The translations under genes were made by a program, and so were the position numbers. From positions 1 through 20,586 of the forward strand of contig JAEUMU010000243.1 of the NCBI GenBank assembly GCA_016791325.1: a stretch of 20,586 nt of DNA, read 5' to 3'. Origin of the DNA: Hyphomonadaceae bacterium. Lineage in GTDB: Bacteria > Pseudomonadota > Alphaproteobacteria > Caulobacterales > Aquidulcibacteraceae. Shown here one piece after another: positions 14,347 through 20,586 of the stretch (position 1 is its first letter; every line of letters begins with the position of its first letter). The notes under the pieces are model-generated. The model was not told where the DNA came from. It was given only the letters and a program-made list of their open reading frames with translations, and ran no database searches.

Positions 14347-15056
14347 CAGCGGCGCTCGAATTGCACCAAAACGCCGTTTTCGCTGTAACTGGGCGCTAGC
14401 ATGTCCGCGATCGCCGGCGCCACCTCTTCTGGCGCAGGCAGCGTCATCGGGTCTTCGCCGGGATAGGCCTTCGCGCGCATGGCGGTGCGCGTTGCGCCAG
14501 GATTGAACAGGTTCGCCTTGATCGGCGTCACATTCAACTCCCCCGCGTAAGAGGTGACGAACGCGTCAAGTGCGGCCTTGGAAGCTGCGTAAGGCGCCCA
14601 ATAGGCGCGAGGTTTGCGCGCGACGCTAGAGGACAAAAACACCGCTCGGCCCGCATCGGAAGCGCGCAGCAACGGATGTAAGGCGCGTATGAGCCGCTGG
14701 TTGGCGGTGAAATTCACCGCCATGATTTCATCCATCAGCGATGGCGTGGCCTGATGCGCTGGCGTCAGCGCCACCAGCACACCCGCGCACCCCGCAAGTC
14801 CATCCAGTTTGCCGAACCGCTCGTAAAGCGCCCCGCCCAGCTGATCGATCGCGCCAACATCGCGCAGATCAAGCGGAACGAGCGTCGCTTCTCCGCCTCG
14901 CGCGCGAATGTCGTCATCGAGACGTTCCAGCGCCTTCTGTGCGCGCGCCACGCAAACAACGCGCCAGCCGCGCCCCGCCAATTCCAGCGCCAGCGCGCGG
15001 CCAATGCCGCGCGACGCGCCGGTCACAAGCGCAATTCGCCCTTTGGTTTCGCTCAT
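14346..15056 (-). CDS. Short-chain dehydrogenase/reductase (SDR)
   Basis: A 236-residue classical SDR with a Rossmann fold, reducing or oxidising an alcohol/ketone with NAD(P)(H). Cofactor loop TGASRGIGRAL (about 13-23); DLRD (about 64-67); helix-4 Asn in VNFTANQ; catalytic Ser in FLSSSVARK; catalytic Tyr-Lys in YAASK. The NNAG structural motif is replaced by GCAG, with Cys where Asn is usual. The C-terminal loop FNPGATRTAMR resembles the NPGxxxTxM motif. Substrate unknown. The start overlaps the purF stop by four bases (15053-15056). Genes of this kind recur next to purF in alphaproteobacteria, as I recall, so the linkage is probably old, without implying a purine role. Confidence 0.92.
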   Translation of the reverse strand: MSETKGRIALVTGASRGIGRALALELAGRGWRVVCVARAQKALERLDDDIRARGGEATLVPLDLRDVGAIDQLGGALYERFGKLDGLAGCAGVLVALTPAHQATPSLMDEIMAVNFTANQRLIRALHPLLRASDAGRAVFLSSSVARKPRAYWAPYAASKAALDAFVTSYAGELNVTPIKANLFNPGATRTAMRAKAYPGEDPMTLPAPEEVAPAIADMLAPSYSENGVLVQFERR

Positions 15057-16579
15057 TCCGCCGCGCTCTCAGCCAGCAGCGAGAGCTGAAAGTCCTTGTG
15101 CGCTCGCCCGCCGCCATGATCCGTCAGCGTCGTGGGGTAGTCGCCGGTAAAGCAATGGTCGGTGAACTGCGGGTTGTTGGCGTCGCGCTGTTCCTCGCCC
15201 ATCGCCCAATAGAGCCCATCAACGGAAAGAAAGCCCAGTGTGTCCACCCCAAGCTTCACTCGCATTTGTTCCAGCGTGTGCTCCGCCGCTAGCAGTTGAT
15301 CGAGCGTGGGCATATCGATGCCGTAGAAATCAGGGTATTTGATCGGCGGCGAGGCGCTACGGAAGTGCACCTCCTTGGCGCCGGCTTCACGCACCATTTG
15401 CACGATCTTCTGCGAAGTTGTGCCGCGCACGATGCTGTCATCCACCAGCACCACACGCTTGCCCTTAATAACCTCGCGATTGGCCGCGTGCTTCAGGCGC
15501 ACGCCCAGAGCGCGGATTTCCTGTTTTGGCTGAATGAAGGTGCGTCCCGCGTAGTGGCTGCGGATGATGCCCAGTTCGTAGGGAATGCCGCTCTCGGCCG
15601 CGTAGCCCATCGCCGCCGGAACGCCGGAATCTGGCACTGGCACGATGACATCGGCCTCTACCTTGGTTTCTTGCGCCAGCCGCCGTCCCATGCGTTTGCG
15701 GATTTCGTAAACCGAGCGCCCGTCCACCACCGAATCCGGGCGTGAGAAATACACAAACTCAAACAAGCACGGTCGCGCCTTGCGGCGTGGGAACGGGAAA
15801 TGGCTGGCCAATTCGATCTGGCCGTCCTTATCGCGCGTGATCGTCACCATTTCACCGGGTTCGATCGTGCGAACAAACGCCGCGCCGATCATATCCAGCG
15901 CGCAAGTTTCGGAAGCCAGGATGTAGGAGGCGCCCAGCTTGCCTAGCACCAGCGGGCGAATGCCCACCGGATCGCGCACGCCGATCAGCATATTGTTGGT
16001 CAGCGCCACCAGCGCGTAGGCGCCCTCGATGTCGTGCAGAGCCTCCACGAAGCGATCCACCACCTTGGCCCGCCGCGATTTTGCAATCAGCTGCAGGATG
16101 CACTCGGTGTCGGAAGTCGATTGAAAGATCGCGCCGTGCTCGACCAGACTTTCCCGCAAGTAGCGTGCATTGGTCAGGTTGCCGTTATGCGCTACCGCAA
16201 AGCCGCCGAGCGCCAAATCGGCGAACAAGGGCTGCACGTTGCGCAGAATGGTGCCGCCCTGTGTGGCGTAGCGTGTGTGGCCGATGGCGGATTGGCCGGG
16301 TAGGCGCTTGGGCACATCGGAGCCTGAGAAGTTTTCACCGACTAGGCCCAGATGGCGCTCATGATGGAACCGGGCGCCGTCGAAGCTGACAATGCCGCAG
16401 CCCTCCTGGCCGCGATGCTGCAGCCCATGCAGGCCAAGCGCGGTGAGCACCGCTGCATCGTCGCTGCCGAAAACCCCAAACACGCCGCACTCCTCGCGCG
16501 GTTTGTCGTCGAAGTCCCAGCGGTCGGCGTCGTCCGCCGGCGCCTGATCAAATCGGAGGAGGTGGCGCTCGGCGGTCAT
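15053..16579 (-). CDS. purF: Amidophosphoribosyltransferase
   Basis: Catalyses the first committed step of purine synthesis: PRPP plus glutamine gives phosphoribosylamine. The 508-residue chain starts with a 30-residue propeptide ending EE, then catalytic Cys31 (CGVFGVFG) exposed after cleavage. The glutaminase domain contains HTRYATQG and HNGNLTN. The phosphoribosyltransferase domain contains VVLVDDSIVRGTT (376-388) for PRPP, preceded by VPDSGVPAA. Of the cysteines that bind a 4Fe-4S cluster in the Bacillus enzyme only Cys271 clearly remains; YPDFYGID has Asp417 where that enzyme has Cys, and the tail has a single Cys476. The enzyme therefore probably lacks the cluster. GAGGAAC precedes the ATG. 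It follows cvpA by 8 bases. Confidence 0.97.
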   Translation of the reverse strand: MTAERHLLRFDQAPADDADRWDFDDKPREECGVFGVFGSDDAAVLTALGLHGLQHRGQEGCGIVSFDGARFHHERHLGLVGENFSGSDVPKRLPGQSAIGHTRYATQGGTILRNVQPLFADLALGGFAVAHNGNLTNARYLRESLVEHGAIFQSTSDTECILQLIAKSRRAKVVDRFVEALHDIEGAYALVALTNNMLIGVRDPVGIRPLVLGKLGASYILASETCALDMIGAAFVRTIEPGEMVTITRDKDGQIELASHFPFPRRKARPCLFEFVYFSRPDSVVDGRSVYEIRKRMGRRLAQETKVEADVIVPVPDSGVPAAMGYAAESGIPYELGIIRSHYAGRTFIQPKQEIRALGVRLKHAANREVIKGKRVVLVDDSIVRGTTSQKIVQMVREAGAKEVHFRSASPPIKYPDFYGIDMPTLDQLLAAEHTLEQMRVKLGVDTLGFLSVDGLYWAMGEEQRDANNPQFTDHCFTGDYPTTLTDHGGGRAHKDFQLSLLAESAAE

Positions 16580-16587
16580 TCTGTTCC

Positions 16588-17214
16588 TCAGTTTGGCGCC
16601 GGCGCGGGTTCCGCGGGCGGGGCTTCCGGCGGGATCGGGGCCGACTCGCCCTTCTGCCGACTGATTATATCACTGGCGCGCTGGCGGGCCTGGGGCAGAA
16701 CCGCCTCAAGTCCACGCGCCACGCCATCATAGATAGGGCATGTTCGCGCCGCGCGAATACCATCCTGGACGGCTTCTGCGGAGGGGGTGTCGCTGCACCA
16801 GCTGGCGCCAGCGTGCTCTGGCCCGCCCTGGCGGATCAGCAGCACAAACAGCGCCACCACGATGACGCCCCGCAGTACGCCGAAAGCGAGGCCCGCAGCC
16901 CGGTCAAAGCTGCCGATTTCCGTCGATTGGTGGGTTCGTTTCGCCAGCGAAGAGGCAATCACCGTGATGGCGATGAACACCACCAGGAAGATCAACAGCC
17001 CCGCCGCCACCGAAGCCAATGGTCCCGAAAGCGGCGTAAAGCTCTCGACCGCCGGCCGCAGCATGTCGGCAAAGAAAACGGCGCCGATAGCGGCGCCGAT
17101 GAACGCGATAATGGAGAACACTTCGCGGATCAGGCCCCGCGCAAAGGCCATCACGCCAGATAGTCCGATCACGGCCAGCGCCGCGAAATCGAACCAGGTG
17201 AAGCTGAGATCCAT
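16588..17214 (-). CDS. cvpA: CvpA-family membrane protein
   Basis: A 208-residue protein with four transmembrane segments in the first 140 residues. It begins FTWFDFAALAVIGLSGVMAFARGLIREVFS, the family's signature start with G-x-x-RE. FLVVFIAITVIASSLAK and a conserved FGVLRGVIVVALFVLLI follow. The C-terminal third is soluble and ends in a Pro/Ala-rich tail. CvpA was named for colicin V production in E. coli; its core role is not well established. The ATG at 17214 is preferred over an upstream TTG (17223) because AGGGGAG ends nine bases before it. First gene of the cvpA-purF-SDR-flavoprotein operon. A 155-base non-coding gap separates it from the divergent MBL gene. Confidence 0.92.
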   Translation of the reverse strand: MDLSFTWFDFAALAVIGLSGVMAFARGLIREVFSIIAFIGAAIGAVFFADMLRPAVESFTPLSGPLASVAAGLLIFLVVFIAITVIASSLAKRTHQSTEIGSFDRAAGLAFGVLRGVIVVALFVLLIRQGGPEHAGASWCSDTPSAEAVQDGIRAARTCPIYDGVARGLEAVLPQARQRASDIISRQKGESAPIPPEAPPAEPAPAPN

Positions 17215-17223
17215 GTCCGCCAA

Positions 17224-17230
17224 CTCCCCT
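17224..17230 (-). promoter_or_regulatory. Ribosome binding site AGGGGAG fixing the cvpA start
   Basis: On the minus strand AGGGGAG lies nine bases before the ATG at 17214 and directly against the TTG at 17223. That geometry rules in favour of the ATG. Confidence 0.65.
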
Positions 17231-17369
17231 CCCTGGGCGCCCTGGATTTTGGGCCGCCCCCGCGCGCTCAGGGATAGACGCCGCCTGGGCGCATGGAAAG
17301 CCCGTCAGCCAGCGCGGCGAGTCGCTGTTTGGTCGAACCGCACGCGAGGGGGCGTGGCTAAGCGCCTAT

Positions 17370-18344
17370 ATGGCCCAGGCCATGCTTTTCACCCTGCTCC
17401 TCGCCCTGCTGCAAAGCCCCGCCGAACCGCCACCGCCGCCGGAGGCCACGGAAGTCGCGCGCGGCGTTTATGTGCTTCCGGGTAGTTTCCTGCCGGGCCG
17501 TGGGCCCGATGGAAACACTGTGATTTTTGACGCGCCCGAAGGGCTGGTCGTTGTCGATACCGGCCGCCACCAATGGCATAGCGACGCCATCCTCGCCTTG
17601 GCACAGCAACACGACCGCCCCATCGCCGCCATTCTCAACACGCACTGGCATCTCGATCATTCCAGCGGCAACGGCCGGTTGCAGGCGGCGTTTCCGCACG
17701 CGCAGGTTTTTGCTACCGGCGCTGTCGATCGCGCCCTCGCGGCGGATGGCTTTCTCACGCGCAACCGCGCTGGGGCGGAAGCCGCGCGCGATAGTGCGGC
17801 GGGCGTGCAGCGCGAAGAGATCGACATTTTCCTCGCTACGATGGCCGCGCCGGAGGCGCTGCGCGCCGACGTCGTCATCAACTCCAGCCAGCGCTTGGGT
17901 CTAGCGGGGCGCGCGCTGAATCTGCGCGTCGCCGAACGCGCCGTCACTGATGCCGATCTTTGGCTCTATGATCGCCGCACGCGCGTGGCCGTGCTGGGAG
18001 ATCTCGTCACGCTGCCGGCGCCGTTTTTCGAGACCGCTTGCCCCGAACGCTGGCGCACAGCGCTTGATCAGGTGTGGGCCACTCCGTTCCGCATCGCCAT
18101 CCCAGGGCACGGCGCGCCGATGTCGCGCGCGCAATTCGACGCTTATCGCCAAGCATACGGCGCGTTCGTGGATTGCGTGAATAGCGCCGCGGAAGCTTCG
18201 GCATGCGCCGCGCAGTGGAGCGAAAACATCGCCCAATTCACCGCTTCAGATCCGCGCGCTCGGCGCATGGCCCCACAGATGGCGGAATATTATGTCGGGT
18301 ATCTTCGCGCCGGCGGCGGCCAAAGCCCCGATTGTCTGGACTAA
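17370..18344 (+). CDS. Exported metallo-beta-lactamase-fold protein with an altered zinc site
   Basis: A 324-residue MBL-fold protein. Residues 1-19 look like a signal peptide (MLFTLLLALLQS), so it is probably periplasmic. The fold follows with NTVIFDAPEGLVVVDTG, the zinc motif THWHLDH (His92, His94, Asp96, His97), GDLVTLP (bridging Asp211) and IPGHG (His247). The usual middle histidine, in a G-x-AHT-x-GD context, is replaced: the segment reads ERAVTDADLWLYD, with Val192 where His is expected. This suggests a modified first zinc site and a different or lost activity. The Cys-containing C-terminal extension (about 255-324) is helical. Start ATG at 17370; an in-frame ATG at 17382 is possible and neither has a ribosome site. 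Substrate unknown. Its stop overlaps the radA stop by three bases on opposite strands. Confidence 0.88.
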   Translation: MAQAMLFTLLLALLQSPAEPPPPPEATEVARGVYVLPGSFLPGRGPDGNTVIFDAPEGLVVVDTGRHQWHSDAILALAQQHDRPIAAILNTHWHLDHSSGNGRLQAAFPHAQVFATGAVDRALAADGFLTRNRAGAEAARDSAAGVQREEIDIFLATMAAPEALRADVVINSSQRLGLAGRALNLRVAERAVTDADLWLYDRRTRVAVLGDLVTLPAPFFETACPERWRTALDQVWATPFRIAIPGHGAPMSRAQFDAYRQAYGAFVDCVNSAAEASACAAQWSENIAQFTASDPRARRMAPQMAEYYVGYLRAGGGQSPDCLD

Positions 18345-19702
18345 CTCAGCGCGGTCACCAGTTCGCTGATATGCGAGATCGCCCGAAGCTTCACTCCGGC
18401 GGCGGCGCTGTTCTTCTTTTGCGGCGGCGCCAGCGCTTGCTCGAAGCCCAGCTTGGCGGCCTCCTTCAGTCGCAGATCACTGCGGCCCGCTGGGCGCACA
18501 TCGCCAGAGAGCGCGACCTCCCCGTAAGCCACGCAATGCTTCGGTAACGGCGTATCCGTCAGCGATGAGATCAGCGCTGCCGCAACGGCCAGGTCGGCGG
18601 CTGGCTCGGTGATGCGCAACCCCCCCGCCACCGAAAGATAGACGTCGCGCCCCGCGAACGAGAGCCCGCAGCGCGTTTCCAGGACCGCCAAGATCATCGC
18701 CAAACGCGCAGAATCCCAGCCGACAATGGCGCGCCTTGGCGTGCCGTAGGCGCTGGGCGCAGCGAGCGCCTGAATCTCTACTAATACTGGGCGCGAACCT
18801 TCAACGCCCGCGAACACCGCCGCGCCGCTGGCGCGTTCGCCGCTAACGCCCAGGAAGAGGGCGGAAGGGTTGGGCGTTTCCACCAGCCCGGCCTCTACCA
18901 TCTCAAACACGCCGATTTCATCTGTGGGGCCGAAGCGATTTTTCACCGCGCGCAGAATCCGGAACGGCAGCCCGCGCTCGCCCTCGAAATAGATCACTGC
19001 ATCGACGAGATGCTCCACCACGCGCGGCCCTGCGATCTGTCCATCTTTGGTGACGTGCCCCACCAGGATCAGCACAGAGCCGCTCTTCTTGGCGAAGCGA
19101 ACGAGTTCATGCGCGCACGCCCGCACCTGCGCCACCGTGCCGGGCGCGGCCTCCACGCCATCAGCCCAGAGCGTTTGAATTGAATCTACAATGACGACGT
19201 CCGGCTTCAGCGCCTTGAGGCCGTCGATGATCTTGCGCAGGTCGGTCTCGGCCGCCAGTTGCACAGGCGCGTCGGCGGTTTTCAGTCTGCGTGCGCGCTC
19301 CTGCACTTGCGCCTCGGCCTCTTCGCCGGTGACGTACGCCACGCTGCGTCCGTTGCGCGCCAGCGCGGCGGCCGCCTGTAACAGCAGCGTCGACTTGCCC
19401 ACCCCGGGATCGCCGCCGATCAGGATGGCCGAAGCCGGCGCCAACCCACCGCCGCACACGCGATCAAATTCCGAAATCCCAGAAATAAGCCGCGCCAACG
19501 GCTCAGCCGCGCCGCTCAATTCCACGAACGTCAGCGCCTTGGCCTTCCTGCCCGTCGGCGCCGCGAGCGCTCCAGGCACGACAGGGCGCGCCGCTTCCTC
19601 GACCAGCGTATTCCACTCCCCGCAGGCGTCGCACTTGCCGGTCCATTTTGACCAGATCGCCCCGCATGCCTGGCAGGTGAACACGTGATCGGGCTTCGCC
19701 AT
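18341..19702 (-). CDS. radA: DNA repair protein RadA (branch-migration ATPase)
   Basis: A 453-residue RecA-like protein that extends and processes recombination intermediates by driving D-loop branch migration. Zinc finger C10-x2-C13...C24-x2-C27; Walker A GGDPGVGKST (96-105); Walker B VVIVDS (Asp173); the RadA-specific KNRFG motif (254-258), part of the DNA-dependent ATPase machinery; then a Lon-protease-like domain (about 300-453) with VYLSVAGGLRITEPAADLA, which lacks protease function in the family. The ATG at 19702 gives the standard zinc-finger N-terminus and has GGAG six bases upstream. A 33-residue upstream extension of the frame is not part of the family. A perfect GTTC-N7-GTTC motif sits 36 bases upstream. 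Confidence 0.97.
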   Translation of the reverse strand: MAKPDHVFTCQACGAIWSKWTGKCDACGEWNTLVEEAARPVVPGALAAPTGRKAKALTFVELSGAAEPLARLISGISEFDRVCGGGLAPASAILIGGDPGVGKSTLLLQAAAALARNGRSVAYVTGEEAEAQVQERARRLKTADAPVQLAAETDLRKIIDGLKALKPDVVIVDSIQTLWADGVEAAPGTVAQVRACAHELVRFAKKSGSVLILVGHVTKDGQIAGPRVVEHLVDAVIYFEGERGLPFRILRAVKNRFGPTDEIGVFEMVEAGLVETPNPSALFLGVSGERASGAAVFAGVEGSRPVLVEIQALAAPSAYGTPRRAIVGWDSARLAMILAVLETRCGLSFAGRDVYLSVAGGLRITEPAADLAVAAALISSLTDTPLPKHCVAYGEVALSGDVRPAGRSDLRLKEAAKLGFEQALAPPQKKNSAAAGVKLRAISHISELVTALS

Positions 19703-19708
19703 ACGAAT

Positions 19709-19712
19709 CTCC
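19709..19712 (-). promoter_or_regulatory. Ribosome binding site GGAG fixing the radA start
   Basis: GGAG on the minus strand, six bases before the ATG at 19702. It supports the short form beginning MAKPDHVFTCQACG over the frame that stays open to 19801. Confidence 0.7.
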
Positions 19713-19737
19713 GCCGCCAGTTTAGACGCTGACGGAA

Positions 19738-19752
19738 GAACATAAATAGAAC
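19738..19752 (-). promoter_or_regulatory. Putative LexA (SOS) box upstream of radA
   Basis: On the minus strand the sequence is GTTC TATTTAT GTTC, an exact match to GTTC-N7-GTTC, the LexA target in alphaproteobacteria, with an all-AT spacer. It is 36 bases before the radA start and 77 bases before the divergent lipoprotein start. A possible -10 element TAAACT (19723-19718, minus strand) lies just downstream, so LexA could block the radA promoter. Binding is inferred. Confidence 0.75.
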
Positions 19753-19819
19753 AAATGGCGATGGTTGGGAAGCCCGCGGCTTGTGCGCGGCAGGTCGCCA
19801 TGGTGCTGTGGGCGCGTAC

Positions 19820-19824
19820 GGAGG
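19820..19824 (+). promoter_or_regulatory. Ribosome binding site GGAGG fixing the lipoprotein start
   Basis: GGAGG lies four bases before the ATG at 19829 and supports that codon over the upstream in-frame ATG at 19781. Confidence 0.65.
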
Positions 19825-19828
19825 CCGC

Positions 19829-20251
19829 ATGCGCGTCTTGGCGTTTGTCACACTACTGGCGCTGGCGGCATGTGGACAGCCGTCCGGCGGCGACCCAAAG
19901 GGCGAAGAGGGGGCGGCGGCGCCGTCAGGCGGCGTGGCGTTTGAGTCCGAAGCGCTGGTGGGCGTCTGGTCGTTCGATCGCACCTGCGCGTCTGGCGATG
20001 GAATGCGCCTGAACGCAGATGGCACGGCCACGTTCGACGAATGGGGCGAAGGCGCCTGGAGCGTGCGCGATCCGGGCCACGCCGTGCTCACGCTGCAGGA
20101 GCAAGATCCCGGCGCCGGCGCGACAGGCCGCACAGTCACTTACACGCTTGAGGTCACCGCCCCGGTCACCGACGAACTCGCCGGCGTGCTTGTGCGCGGC
20201 GATGCAGAAGAGGTACGCGCCATTCACGCTCGGCGCTGCCCGGAAAACTAA
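19829..20251 (+). CDS. Small lipoprotein of unknown function
   Basis: A 140-residue protein with a signal peptide MRVLAFVTLLALAAC, the lipobox ending at Cys15. A disordered Gly/Pro/Glu linker follows, GQPSGGDPKGEEGAAAPSGG, then a compact domain from about residue 40: LVGVWSFDRTCASGDGMRLNADGTATFDEWGEGAWSV. The pattern G-x-W, then a nucleation turn NADGTATF, then GxWSV resembles the small beta-barrel or lipocalin-like domains of secreted proteins, but no family is certain. Two further cysteines (in RTCAS and ARRCPE) could form a disulfide. Divergent from radA, sharing the region with the GTTC box. It ends 14 bases before the convergent ABC gene. Confidence 0.8.
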   Translation: MRVLAFVTLLALAACGQPSGGDPKGEEGAAAPSGGVAFESEALVGVWSFDRTCASGDGMRLNADGTATFDEWGEGAWSVRDPGHAVLTLQEQDPGAGATGRTVTYTLEVTAPVTDELAGVLVRGDAEEVRAIHARRCPEN

Positions 20252-20265
20252 GCGCGCGATCGGCG

Positions 20266-20586
20266 CTAAACCACTGCCTGGATCGGCCCCTCTGCGCGCC
20301 CAGCAACGAACTGATCGACCATGGCGTTGCCCGAAGCGTCGAGTTCGCTCACCGCCCCGCGCCACACAATGCGGCCCCCATGCAGCATCGCTACCTCATC
20401 GGCGATCTTTCGCGCGCTCGCCATGTCGTGGGTGATCGAGACTGCCGCGCAGCCCAGTTCCTTCACCATCTCTACGATTAGGTCGTTGATGGCGTCCGCC
20501 GTGATTGGATCAAGGCCGGTGGTGGGTTCGTCGAAGAAGAGGATATCCGGGCGCGCGATGATCGCCCGCGCCAGCCCCGCGCGCTT
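20266..20586 (-). CDS. mlaF: ABC transporter ATP-binding protein, MlaF-like, C-terminal part
   Basis: The last 106 codons of an ATPase whose start lies beyond the right edge. The visible chain begins KRAGLARAIIARPDILFFDEP, i.e. the end of the signature helix, Walker B (FFDEP) and the D-loop (TTGLDP), followed by the H-loop SITHDMASARKIADEVAML and the tail GGRIVWRG. The KRAGLARAI and FFDEPTTGLDP forms and the following ITHDM fit MlaF/Ttg2A, the ATPase of the lipid-asymmetry transport system, better than drug or amino-acid importers. Walker A is outside the window. The mlaE-like permease that should accompany it is also outside. The gene is convergent with the lipoprotein. Confidence 0.85.
   Translation of the reverse strand, partial: KRAGLARAIIARPDILFFDEPTTGLDPITADAINDLIVEMVKELGCAAVSITHDMASARKIADEVAMLHGGRIVWRGAVSELDASGNAMVDQFVAGRAEGPIQAVV

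Noticed and set aside
17232..17292. Direct repeat CCTGGGCGC (17232-17240 and 17284-17292) upstream of cvpA
   Set aside because: Nine bases of common GC-rich sequence, 52 bases apart. Chance is a sufficient explanation without conservation data.
19703..19801. 33-codon N-terminal extension of radA
   Set aside because: RadA proteins start just before the zinc finger, and a good ribosome site precedes the ATG at 19702. The extension also crosses the SOS box and promoter region.
20251..20267. AGCGC...GCGCT inverted repeat between the lipoprotein and ABC genes
   Set aside because: Only five pairs with a seven-base loop and no T-run, overlapping both stop codons. Too weak to call a bidirectional terminator.

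Overview
The window is a 20.6 kb, GC-rich, very gene-dense piece of bacterial chromosome. It most likely comes from an alphaproteobacterium, probably of the Caulobacterales/Hyphomonadaceae type. This rests on protein flavour, on the yfgM-bamB-der and cvpA-purF blocks, and on a perfect GTTC-N7-GTTC motif upstream of radA, which is the LexA (SOS) box form of alphaproteobacteria. The taxonomic call is inference. I see no tRNA, rRNA, CRISPR array, insertion sequence or phage gene. No stretch over about 160 bases lacks a gene.

Layout. (1) 3-926: the 3' part of an ALDH7-type aldehyde dehydrogenase. (2) 933-2000: a glutathione transferase (-) divergent from a small Spx/YffB-type ArsC-like protein (+). 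(3) 5448 down to 1997, minus strand: a tight seven-gene operon reading ArsR-type repressor, glutathione transferase, three tandem SRPBCC/AHSA1 paralogues, a YciI-type protein and an alpha/beta hydrolase. It starts next to a repeated CTTAAGTA element that looks like the repressor's operator. (4) 5544-8174, plus strand: two successive copies of a three-gene cassette, each with a small DUF6249-like membrane protein, an ECF-type sigma factor and a short two-helix membrane protein. (5) 8239-12585, plus strand: panB, then yfgM-like, bamB and der, linking pantothenate synthesis, outer-membrane assembly and ribosome biogenesis genes. (6) 12629-13177: a four-helix membrane protein of unknown role.

(7) 17214 down to 13165, minus strand: cvpA, purF, a short-chain dehydrogenase and a BaiN/RdsA-type flavoprotein, with overlapping or nearly abutting reading frames. 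(8) 17370-18344: an exported metallo-beta-lactamase-fold protein on the plus strand. It has apparently lost one of the usual zinc-ligand histidines. (9) 19702 down to 18341: radA, with the SOS box 36 bases upstream of its start. (10) 19829-20251: a small lipoprotein, divergent from radA. (11) 20266 to the window end: the C-terminal part of an MlaF-type ABC ATPase on the minus strand.

The most interesting regions are the paired DUF6249/ECF sigma/two-helix membrane cassettes, the ArsR-GST-SRPBCC operon with its putative operator and possibly leaderless start, and the SOS box at radA. The rest is ordinary core metabolism and maintenance. Three convergent gene pairs overlap at their stop codons, which leaves no space for intergenic terminators.
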